Counted from the first letter of the stretch, positions 1 to 7,166 are shown. The stretch: 7,307 bases of DNA from Chloroflexota bacterium (GCA_902810755.1 CADDYT010000221.1:1-7307), one strand, 5' to 3'. A program made the numbers and translations. Notes: generated by a model from the sequence alone, not told the origin.

Positions 1-193
1 GCCCCGCCCATTCCCTGGCGGGACGCACGCTCAATCGGCGCCTACGGGATAGTAGCATGGGTGAGACTTCTGCACTGCTGTTTCGTTTTATACCGTAGAG
101 AAAACCCTGTTGACTGCTTGAACGTACAATATGGATAGGTAAAGATAGCGGTGTTTTCAATGTAATACAAAGATAGAGAGAAACGAGTAATCT
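1..193. other. Leader upstream of the LCP gene, no confident gene
   Basis: No complete gene is supported here. Frame 1 is open from the left edge to a TAG at 136-138 and frame 3 is open to a TAG at 96-98, so the tail of an upstream gene could lie in the first ~100 bases, but neither translation is recognisable. The composition shifts from GC-rich (1-60) to AT-rich (80-190), as expected for a promoter and 5' leader. A TTGACT (110-115) and a TACAAT (125-130) occur but are only 9 nt apart, so they cannot form one sigma70 promoter. Purine-rich GAGAG (176-180) and GAG (185-187) are the only ribosome-binding candidates before the ATG at 194. Confidence 0.3.
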
Positions 194-1600
194 ATGCGCA
201 ATGGTGATTTTTTTGATGATTCAACTGAGCCGGTACCACCACATTCATCAAATCCGGGAGGACAGGGCTACCGGGGGTCGCAGGATAAGCTGGTGCTGGG
301 CAGTTTTCAGGATGAGCAGCAGCGGAACCGGAATCGCAAGCCCTATCAAAATCCATTGCAGTCGCCGCAACCGGCCCACCAGGGACAAGCAGATCGGTTC
401 GCACCGCCGACGCCGCCGTCACGTTTATCGCAGACGAGGCAGCAGCCACAGGGACAGCAGCCCTGGCAACAACAGCCATCACCGCAGGGAGCGCGGCCTC
501 CCTACTCTCCACCCCCGCCGACGCAGCAGTATCAGTATGTTCCAGGCGGGCAACCTGCTTCACCGCGAAACAGCCGTTCGCGCAGGCGCTCGCGCCGTCG
601 TCCTGGCTGCATGATCGGGTGTCTCACCGTCCTCGTGCTGCTCTGTGTCGTTGGCGCCATCTTTGCATCGGTCGCGCAGAAAGTTCTGGCCTTTGGCTCT
701 GCCATCTCCACCCAGCCGCCGCTCACCTCACAGACCAATTACATGAACACCGCCGACCGGGTCAACCTGCTCGTGATGGGCTATGGCGGCGGCACCCACC
801 CTGGTGCAGATCTCACCGATTCGATGATGGTGATGAGCGTGCTGGGTACCAATGACCACACAACACTGGTTTCTGTGCCGCGCGACCTCTGGGTGCAGAT
901 CCCTGAAGGATCAGGAAACTACGGCAAGATCAACTCCGTCTACGAATATAGTTCCAACAACGGCAAGGACCCTGTTGCGGGGGGCAATGCTGCCGCCGCA
1001 AAGGTCTCACTGGTGACCGGTCTGGATGTGCGCTACTGGTTGACTATCAATTTCACCGGCTTCAAAGAGTTTATCGACTCAATCGGCGGCATCGATGTAT
1101 ACGTCCCTGATTCATTTAACGCATGCTATCCCGCCAATGATGATCCAAGCGTCAATGCAAGCTGGATTAAGGTTCAATTTAACAAGGGAATGCAGCACAT
1201 GAATGGAGCTACCGCTATCGAGTATGCCCGCGCGCGCGAGCCGCTCGAAGTGTGTGGCAAAGGAACATCCGAAAACCTGGCAGAATTGACCGATTTTGCC
1301 CGTTCGGCGCGCCAGCAGATCATCATTAAGGCTGCAATGAGCAAACTGAAGCAGGTTTCAACCTGGCCCAGACTCTACGCTGCGCTGGATGCCCTGCAAA
1401 AAACCGTCTATACCAACATGTCCCTGGCCGACCTTGCCCGTTTCGCTCTGGTGATGAATCTCAACACCGCTCACCACATCGGCCTGAGCAACCAGAATGT
1501 GCTGGTCGATTCTTCCGTCGATGGGCAGTATGTCCTGCTGCCCGCTAATGGTAACTGGCAGGCTATCAAGGACTATGTGAGCAAAAACCTCTACAACTGA
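194..1600 (+). CDS. LCP (LytR-CpsA-Psr) family cell-wall polymer ligase
   Basis: LCP proteins move polyprenyl-phosphate-linked glycopolymers onto the cell wall on the outer face of the membrane. The 468-residue product has a Pro/Gln-rich, probably disordered tail (about 1-125), an Arg-rich stop (RSRRRSRRR, 128-136) and one hydrophobic segment (about 139-165), giving an N-in type II anchor. The outer LCP domain (about 185-380) shows VNLLVMGYGGG (190-200), ADLTDSMMV (205-213), the SVPRDLWV strand (227-234; Arg230, Asp231), KINSVY (245-250), GGIDVYVP (298-305), YARAR (344-348) and a closing DFARSARQQ (367-375), matching the family's Arg/Asp pattern for the pyrophosphate-lipid head group. Two outer cysteines (Cys311, Cys354) could pair. 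The C-terminal ~90 residues lack a clear LytR_C domain. TAA at 188-190 makes ATG 194 the earliest start, although its ribosome site is weak. The next gene starts 27 nt downstream, suggesting one transcript. The family call is secure; the polymer substrate is unknown. Confidence 0.93.
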   Translation: MRNGDFFDDSTEPVPPHSSNPGGQGYRGSQDKLVLGSFQDEQQRNRNRKPYQNPLQSPQPAHQGQADRFAPPTPPSRLSQTRQQPQGQQPWQQQPSPQGARPPYSPPPPTQQYQYVPGGQPASPRNSRSRRRSRRRPGCMIGCLTVLVLLCVVGAIFASVAQKVLAFGSAISTQPPLTSQTNYMNTADRVNLLVMGYGGGTHPGADLTDSMMVMSVLGTNDHTTLVSVPRDLWVQIPEGSGNYGKINSVYEYSSNNGKDPVAGGNAAAAKVSLVTGLDVRYWLTINFTGFKEFIDSIGGIDVYVPDSFNACYPANDDPSVNASWIKVQFNKGMQHMNGATAIEYARAREPLEVCGKGTSENLAELTDFARSARQQIIIKAAMSKLKQVSTWPRLYAALDALQKTVYTNMSLADLARFALVMNLNTAHHIGLSNQNVLVDSSVDGQYVLLPANGNWQAIKDYVSKNLYN

Positions 1601-1614
1601 ACGATGGACATCAA

Positions 1615-1620
1615 AGGGGA
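1615..1620 (+). promoter_or_regulatory. Ribosome binding site deciding the start at 1628
   Basis: AGGGGA lies 7 nt before ATG 1628, which is ideal spacing. The longer in-frame ATG at 1604 is only 3 nt after the LCP stop and has no Shine-Dalgarno sequence before it, and this purine run would fall inside its coding region. The 1628 start is therefore preferred, removing eight residues from the longest frame. Confidence 0.7.
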
Positions 1621-1627
1621 TAAAATC

Positions 1628-2983
1628 ATGCAACGCGATGCTCGTATGATTGGCGGTGTCTACCATATCGGTCAGATTATCACCTCCGGGGGGATGCTGA
1701 CCTCCTGCACCGCACACAATCGCAACACTAACAGCGTGGTGGGATTGCTGATTATCGAGTTTCCCACCACGCTCAGCCCGGACACGGTGCAACAATTGCT
1801 GCAACCATTGGAACGGCGCCGATCAGTCGAGTCTTTACACGTGATGCATGTCTACGATTGGGGCATTGACGGCAACCGCGCGTATATTGCCACCGACCCG
1901 CCGCGCGGCGTGACCCTGCGCCACGTCCTCGATAGCGAAAATATCGACTACCCCCGCCTGCTTGACCTCTCCCGACAGATTGCTCAGGGCCTCAAGGTGC
2001 TGCACGATCAGGGCGTGGTTGGCCTTGATCTGCGCCCGCAATTGATCACGGTCGATTCGGTCTCAGAAGATCGCGTGCAGCTTGACGATGTCGGGTTGCG
2101 CAGCCTGTTGCGCTCGCTGGGCTACGTGAGCAGCGAGCGGTACGACGATATCGGCTATCTTGACCCCCGCTACTCGCCGCCTGAGTATGTCCAGGGCGGT
2201 GCCATCGGCCCGTGGAGCGATATCTACCAGGTTGGCCTGCTCATATTTGAGCTTGCCACCGGTCGCCTGCCCTTTGTTGGGCGCACCCCTGCTGAGACGG
2301 CTATCCTCCAGAGTACCGCTCCGGTGCCGCGTATGGCCCTGTTCAAGCACGATGTGCCGCCATCGTTGCAGGCAATCGTAGACCGGGCGCTGGCAAAACA
2401 GCCTGAAGATCGCTTTGCCAGCGCCGATCAGTTGCTTGCATCCCTGGATCAAATCCGGTTTCCCTCTCAGCCAGTGCTGCAAGGCGGCAGACCAACTTCG
2501 CCCGGCTACGGCCTGACCGGCGAGATGGCTCCCGTTGCCGATGTAACCTTGCGCGCGGCCCCTATCGAAGGTTTACCTACTGTCACCGCTTCCCAGGCGT
2601 TACACAATGAGTATACTGCTCTGGCCTTTCTCTCTTATGAAGTCGATGGCGTGGAGAAACATCGCCTGGCGATCACGCAGAAAAACGTTGTCGTTGGCCG
2701 CGCCGACCCCAAACGCGGCATCCACCCCGATATCGATCTGACGCCCTTTGACCCGAAGATGACCGTCTCGCGCCAGCATGCCCGCATTCGCTATGAAGAG
2801 ACCTTCTTTCATATCGAAGACCTCAACAGTCGAAACGGCACCCGTCTGGGTACCACAAAGCTCCAACCCTTCAAACCCGAACTTCTGCAACACGGAGCCA
2901 GTGTGCGTTTCGGTTCCGTCACTCTGGTATTTAAAGTTCCCGGCCTGGAAGATCAGCCCACAGGCAAGTTGCCACCAGCATAA
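1628..2983 (+). CDS. Kinase-like (probable pseudokinase) protein with C-terminal FHA domain
   Basis: This is a 451-residue cytoplasmic protein with no signal peptide or membrane segment. Residues about 10-280 follow the bacterial Ser/Thr kinase (PknB-like) layout, with catalytic motifs altered. The glycine loop is reduced to ITSGGM (18-23). The VAIK strand reads VVGLL (37-41), without its ATP-anchoring Lys. HRDxKPxN is GLDLRPQL (132-139), keeping the Asp (134) but losing His, Arg, Lys and the Mg-binding Asn. DFG is DVG (154-156) and APE is PPE (184-186). The structural end of the fold is well kept: SDIYQVGLLIFELATGRLPF (197-216) and PEDRF (259-263). A Pro/Gly-rich linker leads to an FHA domain (about 345-438) with GR (357-358), SRQHA (381-385) and NSRNGT (400-405), the usual phosphothreonine-binding loops. 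The likely role is a phospho-dependent scaffold or regulator, probably made with the LCP protein. Residual or atypical kinase activity cannot be excluded. Confidence 0.88.
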   Translation: MQRDARMIGGVYHIGQIITSGGMLTSCTAHNRNTNSVVGLLIIEFPTTLSPDTVQQLLQPLERRRSVESLHVMHVYDWGIDGNRAYIATDPPRGVTLRHVLDSENIDYPRLLDLSRQIAQGLKVLHDQGVVGLDLRPQLITVDSVSEDRVQLDDVGLRSLLRSLGYVSSERYDDIGYLDPRYSPPEYVQGGAIGPWSDIYQVGLLIFELATGRLPFVGRTPAETAILQSTAPVPRMALFKHDVPPSLQAIVDRALAKQPEDRFASADQLLASLDQIRFPSQPVLQGGRPTSPGYGLTGEMAPVADVTLRAAPIEGLPTVTASQALHNEYTALAFLSYEVDGVEKHRLAITQKNVVVGRADPKRGIHPDIDLTPFDPKMTVSRQHARIRYEETFFHIEDLNSRNGTRLGTTKLQPFKPELLQHGASVRFGSVTLVFKVPGLEDQPTGKLPPA

Positions 2984-3015
2984 AATAGCTACGTAGGAGA
3001 GAGACCGGGCGAAAA

Positions 3016-3044
3016 ATGACATCTGGCGATGGATGTGATACAAT
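3016..3044 (+). promoter_or_regulatory. Sigma70-type extended -10 promoter for the protease gene
   Basis: A -35 element ATGACA (3016-3021, five of six consensus bases) is followed after exactly 17 nt by TACAAT (3039-3044, five of six), preceded by TG plus one base (3036-3038), which is an extended -10. Transcription would start near 3051, giving a leader of about 64 nt before ATG 3115. It sits in the 131-nt gap after the pseudokinase gene, so the protease can be expressed independently of the upstream pair. No terminator was found between 2984 and 3015, so read-through is also possible. Confidence 0.65.
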
Positions 3045-3114
3045 CTCTATCAAACTCATTGAGTCGCTGCCTCGCACGCACGTTCATTGAGCGGGTTCCT
3101 GTAAGGAAAGTGCA

Positions 3115-4089
3115 ATGCCTGTTATGAGTACACATGAAAATGATGCCCAGGCGCTCGATGCCTACTCCCATGCTGTTACAACGGCGGCTGAGCGCGTCGG
3201 GCCTGCCGTAGTACGTATTGATATAGAACGCGAGGGAAGGGTTGGCCCGTTCAATGTTCCCAGACCAGAATTTGGCGGAGGCCTGGGTTCCGGCTTCATC
3301 TTCTCCTCCGATGGCCTCATTCTCACCAATGCTCACGTCGTCTCGCGGGCGCGGCGCATCAAAGTCACGCTGGCCGATGGCCGCACTTTTGATGCCGGGC
3401 TGGTGGGGGCGGAACCCGATGTGGATGTCGCGGTTCTGCGCATCGGGGCTGACCACCTGCCGGTGGCCGAACTGGGGCGCTCTCAACTGAAGGTTGGCCA
3501 GCTGGTGATTGCCGTCGGCAACCCCTACGGCCTTAACTGGACCGTCACTGCCGGAGTCGTCAGCGCGCTTGGGCGCACACTGGACGCGCCGGGCGCGCGC
3601 AAGCTGACCAACCTCATTCAGACCGATACCTCCATCAATCCCGGCAACTCCGGTGGCCCGCTGGTCGATAGCGCCGGGCGCGTTGTTGGTATCACGACCG
3701 CAATGATGCCGTTGGCGCAGGGGCTGGGCTTCTCTATTCCGCTAGATACCGTCAAATCTGCCATTGCCCGTATCATGCAGAGGCGCGAGGCCGGTTCGAC
3801 CGGCTTATCACTGGGAGTCGGTGGGATGCAGGTGAGGCTTGAAGCCGCTTTGCAGCGCGCGACGGGGCCGGGGCAGCAATACGGTATGCAGGTGCTGGAA
3901 ATTCGCCCCAACTCTCCAGCAGAGCGCGCGGAACTCAAACGGCTGGATATCATCGTCTCCGCCGACAACGAACCGGTGCGGGAAGCGCGCGACCTGCAGC
4001 GCGTGGTGCGCCGTCACCGCTCCGGCGACAAAGTCGTTCTCGGTTTCCTGCGGAGCGGAAAGCTCCGCCGCGTAACAGCCATTCTGTAA
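3115..4089 (+). CDS. S1C trypsin-like serine protease, HtrA/Deg type, with one PDZ domain
   Basis: HtrA-type proteases degrade or refold damaged proteins. The 324-residue product has a chymotrypsin-fold domain (about 15-220) with a complete triad: His74 in TNAHVV, Asp104 in PDVDVAVL and Ser179 in NPGNSGGP. LGSGFIFSSDGLILTNAHVV (57-76) and GLGFSIP (203-209) are typical S1C signatures. One PDZ domain (about 228-324) follows, with QVLEIRPNSPAE (259-270) and DIIVSADNEPV (278-288); its usual PGD turn reads RLD. The N-terminus is polar, with no signal peptide or membrane anchor, so the protein is predicted cytoplasmic, unlike classical DegP or DegS. It is short for the family (DegP has about 450 residues and two PDZ domains). 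AAGGA at 3103-3107 lies 7 nt before ATG 3115, favouring it over the in-frame ATG at 3124. It has its own promoter upstream and an intrinsic terminator downstream, so it is probably a single-gene transcript. Its substrates are unknown. Confidence 0.93.
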   Translation: MPVMSTHENDAQALDAYSHAVTTAAERVGPAVVRIDIEREGRVGPFNVPRPEFGGGLGSGFIFSSDGLILTNAHVVSRARRIKVTLADGRTFDAGLVGAEPDVDVAVLRIGADHLPVAELGRSQLKVGQLVIAVGNPYGLNWTVTAGVVSALGRTLDAPGARKLTNLIQTDTSINPGNSGGPLVDSAGRVVGITTAMMPLAQGLGFSIPLDTVKSAIARIMQRREAGSTGLSLGVGGMQVRLEAALQRATGPGQQYGMQVLEIRPNSPAERAELKRLDIIVSADNEPVREARDLQRVVRRHRSGDKVVLGFLRSGKLRRVTAIL

Positions 4090-4126
4090 TTCCCCCTCTC
4101 TGTCTACGATTTTTCTGGAAATTCGT

Positions 4127-4168
4127 ATTCCTGTCATAGAAGAATACTGTGGCAGGAATTTTATTTTT
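4127..4168 (+). terminator. Intrinsic (rho-independent) terminator after the protease gene
   Basis: A 13-bp stem (4127-4139 with 4147-4159, including two G-U pairs) closes a 7-nt loop and runs directly into TTTTATTTTT (4159-4168). It lies 37 nt after the protease stop codon, and the U-tract makes it act on + strand transcripts only. A weaker hairpin (4106-4126, ACGA pairing with TTCGT plus an A/T stretch) sits immediately before it. This ends the transcript of the first three genes. Confidence 0.82.
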
Positions 4169-4260
4169 GAGTTGAACATCTTCCAGAGATACGTATTTCT
4201 CTGATTTTCACCTGTGATGCGCTGTTCCATCTCATGTGAAGATCGGAGGGTCTGGAAAGC

Positions 4261-4265
4261 AGGAG
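4261..4265 (+). promoter_or_regulatory. Ribosome binding site deciding the start at 4271
   Basis: AGGAG lies 5 nt before ATG 4271. The frame is open further upstream (GTG 4214, ATG 4217), but nothing like a Shine-Dalgarno precedes those codons, and the extra 19 residues are polar and unlike the membrane protein that follows. A second purine run, GGAGG (4245-4249), is too far from any start codon to serve directly. Confidence 0.65.
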
Positions 4266-4270
4266 TGACG

Positions 4271-4573
4271 ATGTGGGTGTTTCTGGGTGTGTTGCTGGTA
4301 GGGTTCGTCTTAACCCTCATTGGCGTTGGCATCAGCCTGTACTTCTATCGTCAGGGACTGGTGAAAAGTAGTAAGGCCGAGAAGTATCTCAGCCCGAACC
4401 CTTTCACTCCCGGCACTCAAGAATATAAGGACCGTGAAGAGGAGCGTTTCTACGAGGAACTGGTACTTTTAGAGAGCGGGCCTTCTCGCTTCTCTCTGCT
4501 GATCTCTCTGGTTGTGATCGTCCTTCTTGGCGGGTTGATGATCTCAGGTATCGTCAGTGTGTTCGCGCGCTAA
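4271..4573 (+). CDS. Small membrane protein with two transmembrane segments, unknown function
   Basis: The 100-residue product is not recognised. It begins directly with a hydrophobic segment (about 2-25, ending in LYFYR), has a polar middle (26-72) and closes with a second hydrophobic segment (about 74-98). The middle carries a basic cluster next to the first segment (Arg27, Lys32, Lys35, Lys38), a Pro-containing SPNPFTPGT (41-49) and an acidic stretch (EYKDREEERFYEE, 51-63). By the positive-inside rule the loop should face the cytoplasm, with both ends outside. No cysteine pair, metal-binding motif or enzyme signature is seen. It stands alone between the terminator at 4127-4168 and the hydroxylase gene, whose start is 104 nt downstream. 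No convincing promoter of its own was found: TTGAAC (4172-4177) has only a weak TATTTC partner (4194-4199). The coding call is supported by the ribosome site and the two-helix pattern; no function is inferred. Confidence 0.75.
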   Translation: MWVFLGVLLVGFVLTLIGVGISLYFYRQGLVKSSKAEKYLSPNPFTPGTQEYKDREEERFYEELVLLESGPSRFSLLISLVVIVLLGGLMISGIVSVFAR

Positions 4574-4632
4574 TGATCGTTGAAGCAACAGGGGTGTGTG
4601 CTATCTGTCTTTTCTCATAGCTGCATTTGCGG

Positions 4633-4638
4633 TAGAAT
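4633..4638 (+). promoter_or_regulatory. Candidate -10 box for the hydroxylase gene
   Basis: TAGAAT matches five of six -10 consensus bases and lies 39 nt before ATG 4678. The hexamer 17 nt upstream (TTTTCT, 4610-4615) is a poor -35, so the promoter would be weak or need an activator. The context GGTAGA recurs twice near 7159-7179, before the next gene. Confidence 0.33.
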
Positions 4639-4664
4639 AAGGATACTACACGACGATGCTAGAT

Positions 4665-4668
4665 GGAG
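4665..4668 (+). promoter_or_regulatory. Ribosome binding site deciding the start at 4678
   Basis: GGAG lies 9 nt before ATG 4678. The longer in-frame ATG at 4663 overlaps this sequence and has no purine-rich site of its own upstream, so 4678 is the better start. Family members usually begin close to the R(V/L)ED motif, which also fits. Confidence 0.6.
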
Positions 4669-4677
4669 ACAGGTACG

Positions 4678-7074
4678 ATGAACATACCGACCGGGTTGGA
4701 ACGCCGCCTGGAAGACTATCCCTTGATAACCGGAACCTCTCACTATGTGGATGATCTGCGCGCGCCGCGGGGACGTCCTGCCACCCTGCACATGGCAGTT
4801 GTGCGCAGCCCCTATGCCCATGCTCTGATAAACGAGATACAACTGAATGCTGCCCGCGCCCTGCCGGGGGTGGTGGCCGTTTTTGCCGGAGAAGAACTGG
4901 TCGCTGGCATGCGTTCTATCGATGCCATGCCGGTGCCGGGTCTCAAGAAGCCGGAGCGCAGGCCGCTGGCGGTGGGCAAGGTGCGCTACGTCGGCGATCC
5001 GATCGCAGTCGTGCTGGCGGAAGACCGCTATATCGCCCAGGACGCGCGCGATCTGATCGAAGTGGATTACGAACCGCTGCCGGGAGTTTCGGACCCGGAG
5101 GCTGCTGTTGCCGACGACGCCTCTCTGCTCTACGAAGAGTTTGGCTCAAATATCGCCTTTCACCAGCACTCAACGTGGGGGGATGTAGAATCTGCCTTTG
5201 CCCGTTGCGATCGCATTGTGCGCCTGCGCGTAGTCAATCAGCGCATCGCCGCCAGCTCTATCGAGCCGCGAGCCTGCATGTTCGATTTTGACCCGGCCAG
5301 CGGCCAGTTTTCGGCCTGGGTCTCTTCGCAGGCCATTTATCGGGCGCGGGAAACCCTGGCCGCCTTCCTCGGCCTCGACCGCAGCCAGATTCACGTACAC
5401 AACGCGGCTGTCGGTGGTGGTTTTGGTACCAAAACGGCCTTTGTAGGCGAAGAGATTATCGCTGCGACGCTGGCCATGAAGCTGGGGCGACCGGTTAAGT
5501 GGATAGAGAGCCGGGCCGAGAATTTGCAAGCGCAGACGCAGGCACGCGGTCAGATCAACTATATCGAAGCGGCTGTACAGAATGATGGGCGTCTGCTTGG
5601 CCTGCGCGTGCGCTCCTTCGCCGATCTTGGCGCCTATCTTGCCAACACAACGGCAATGATTCCTGACCGTGTTCCCCTGCAACTGAGCGGGCCATATCAG
5701 GTGCAGGCAATAGACAGCACCGTCGTGGGCGTGTTCACCAACAAGGCTCCTACGGCAGCCTATCGTGGCGCGGGCCGACCTGAAGCGACCTATATTCTGG
5801 AACGCACAATGGATCGCGTTGCGCGCGAGCTTGGCCTTGATCCCGCCGACGTGCGCCGCCGCAACTTTATCGCGCCCGAAGCCTTTCCTTTCACCACTGT
5901 AACCGGGCTGACCTACGATAGTGGCAATTATACCGCCGCCCTCGATCGCGCGCTTGAGCTTTCCGGTTATGCGGGCTGGCAGGAGGAGCAGCGCAGGCGG
6001 CGCGAGGCAGGCGATGCAAGACTGCTCGGCATTGGTCTCTCCACCTTCAATGAAATTTCCGGTGATGGTGGTGGGATGCCGGGACCAAAAGAGTCGGCGA
6101 CGGTGCGCATTCGCCGCGACGGCAGCGTGCTGGTGCAAAGCGGCGTCGCCACCAACGGGCAGGGCCATTTCACCCTTTTCACGCAGATTGTTGCCAACAC
6201 CTTTAACCTGCCCGTCGACAAGATTGAAGTGCAGATGGGTGACTCGGCCTTGCCCGGTTTCAGCATTGGCACTTTCGGCAGCCGCGTCACGCAGATGGGC
6301 GGTTCTGCCGTCCTGTTGGCTGCTGAGGCTGCCCGCGACAAAGCCTTGCAGGTGGCTGCGCGCGTACTGGAAGCTGCGCCAGCCGATCTCGTACTGGAAA
6401 ACGGCAAAGTCACAGTACGCGGCGTTCCCACGCGTAGTATTGCCCTCGGCGAACTGGCCCGAATGGTAGAAGAGCAGCCCGATCTGATCGAGCGCGAAGC
6501 GCCCAACCCGGCCAACGGCGCGCCCATCGAGGGCTTAGCAGCCTGGCGCGATTTCTCTTCTTCCGGCGCGGGCTTCTCATCCGGCACGCATATCGCCATC
6601 GTGGAGGTTGAGAGCGAGACGGGAGAAGTGCATATTCTGCGCTTCATTGCTGTGGACGACTGCGGGCGCGTCATCAATCACTATATGGCGGAGGCCCAGA
6701 TGCACGGTGGGCTGGCGCAGGGCATCGGACAGGCGCTCTACGAAGAAGTTGTCTACGACGAGGAGGGCCAGTTGCTCACCGGCTCCCTGATGGACTACTC
6801 CCTGCCCATCGCCGCCATGCTGCCGACCTACGAGACCGATTTCGTCGAGACGCCCTCGCCCACCAACCCGCTGGGCGCAAAGGGTGTGGGCGAATCCGGT
6901 ACCATCGGCGCGCCCCCCGCTGTTGTCAACGCCGTCCTCGATGCCCTCGCCCCCCTGGGCGTCTCTGCCATCGACATGCCGCTCAAGCCGGAAAAGGTCT
7001 GGGCGATCATTCAGCGCGCGCGCCAGGGCAAGCTGGAACAGGCCGATGCTGTGCCGCCAGCAATTTTTGGCTGA
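4678..7074 (+). CDS. Molybdopterin-binding large subunit, xanthine dehydrogenase / form II CoxL-like
   Basis: This 798-residue protein is the molybdenum-cofactor catalytic subunit of a xanthine oxidase-family hydroxylase, which normally oxidises an aromatic heterocycle, aldehyde or similar substrate and passes electrons through 2Fe-2S and FAD subunits. Residues about 10-125 are the a/b hammerhead domain ([10 protein letters not shown], then YVDDL). The two MoCo-binding domains follow, with IEPRA (195-199), VGGGFGTK (245-252), AYRGAGR (361-367), NGQGHF (493-498), GTFGSR (531-536) and [18 protein letters not shown] (736-753), in which Glu739 is the expected catalytic base. AYRGAGR is the form II loop; the AYxCSFR loop with the Cu-binding Cys of true CO dehydrogenase is absent, so CO oxidation is unlikely. 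Length is normal for the family. Oddities are SSQAIYRAR (216-224) where TQxPHxxR is usual, and GHFT in place of GHET. No FAD or 2Fe-2S subunit gene is visible on either side. The family is certain, the substrate unknown. Confidence 0.95.
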   Translation: MNIPTGLERRLEDYPLITGTSHYVDDLRAPRGRPATLHMAVVRSPYAHALINEIQLNAARALPGVVAVFAGEELVAGMRSIDAMPVPGLKKPERRPLAVGKVRYVGDPIAVVLAEDRYIAQDARDLIEVDYEPLPGVSDPEAAVADDASLLYEEFGSNIAFHQHSTWGDVESAFARCDRIVRLRVVNQRIAASSIEPRACMFDFDPASGQFSAWVSSQAIYRARETLAAFLGLDRSQIHVHNAAVGGGFGTKTAFVGEEIIAATLAMKLGRPVKWIESRAENLQAQTQARGQINYIEAAVQNDGRLLGLRVRSFADLGAYLANTTAMIPDRVPLQLSGPYQVQAIDSTVVGVFTNKAPTAAYRGAGRPEATYILERTMDRVARELGLDPADVRRRNFIAPEAFPFTTVTGLTYDSGNYTAALDRALELSGYAGWQEEQRRRREAGDARLLGIGLSTFNEISGDGGGMPGPKESATVRIRRDGSVLVQSGVATNGQGHFTLFTQIVANTFNLPVDKIEVQMGDSALPGFSIGTFGSRVTQMGGSAVLLAAEAARDKALQVAARVLEAAPADLVLENGKVTVRGVPTRSIALGELARMVEEQPDLIEREAPNPANGAPIEGLAAWRDFSSSGAGFSSGTHIAIVEVESETGEVHILRFIAVDDCGRVINHYMAEAQMHGGLAQGIGQALYEEVVYDEEGQLLTGSLMDYSLPIAAMLPTYETDFVETPSPTNPLGAKGVGESGTIGAPPAVVNAVLDALAPLGVSAIDMPLKPEKVWAIIQRARQGKLEQADAVPPAIFG

Positions 7075-7137
7075 GAAAGGCTGATTAACGTTCGCGTACT
7101 CACAAAAAAAGAAACGGACTCTGTCAGATTGTTCGGG

Positions 7138-7166
7138 TTGCGCTGCACGCCGAAGAATGGTAGACT
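7138..7166 (+). promoter_or_regulatory. Candidate promoter for the gene entering at the right edge
   Basis: TTGCGC (7138-7143, three of six -35 bases) is separated by exactly 17 nt from TAGACT (7161-7166, four of six -10 bases). Transcription would start near 7173 and give a leader of about 95 nt before ATG 7268. An A-rich tract (7103-7114) lies upstream. No terminator is seen between 7075 and this point, so read-through from the hydroxylase gene is also possible. Confidence 0.3.

Noticed and set aside
3..22. Perfect 6-bp GC hairpin (CCCGCC / GGCGGG, 8-nt loop) at the left edge, possible terminator
   Set aside because: It is not followed by a T-run, and it is too near the edge to judge. It could equally lie inside the end of an upstream coding region.
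110..130. TTGACT and TACAAT as a promoter for the LCP gene
   Set aside because: The spacing is 9 nt, far from the 16-18 nt needed. Boxes at proper distances from either one are poor.
4190..4235. Small inverted repeats (TACGTA; TCACCTGTGA) before the small membrane protein, possible operators
   Set aside because: The arms are short (3-5 bp) and there is no nearby convincing promoter, so chance is an adequate explanation.
4588..4613. ACAG/CTGT hairpin with TTTT after the small membrane protein gene, possible terminator
   Set aside because: The stem is only 4-5 bp with a long loop, and the T-run is four bases broken by C. It is too weak to call.
5170..6168. Long open frame on the minus strand inside the hydroxylase gene
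   Set aside because: It lies fully within a strongly conserved + strand gene. Its translation has no recognisable domain and fits an antisense shadow of GC-biased codons.
4678..7074. Aerobic CO dehydrogenase (form I CoxL)
   Set aside because: The active-site loop is AYRGAGR, lacking the AYxCSFR Cys required for the Mo-Cu centre.
7101..7136. A-rich tract with weak hairpin as a minus-strand terminator
   Set aside because: The hairpin is 5 bp with a G-U pair, and no minus-strand gene is present for it to terminate.
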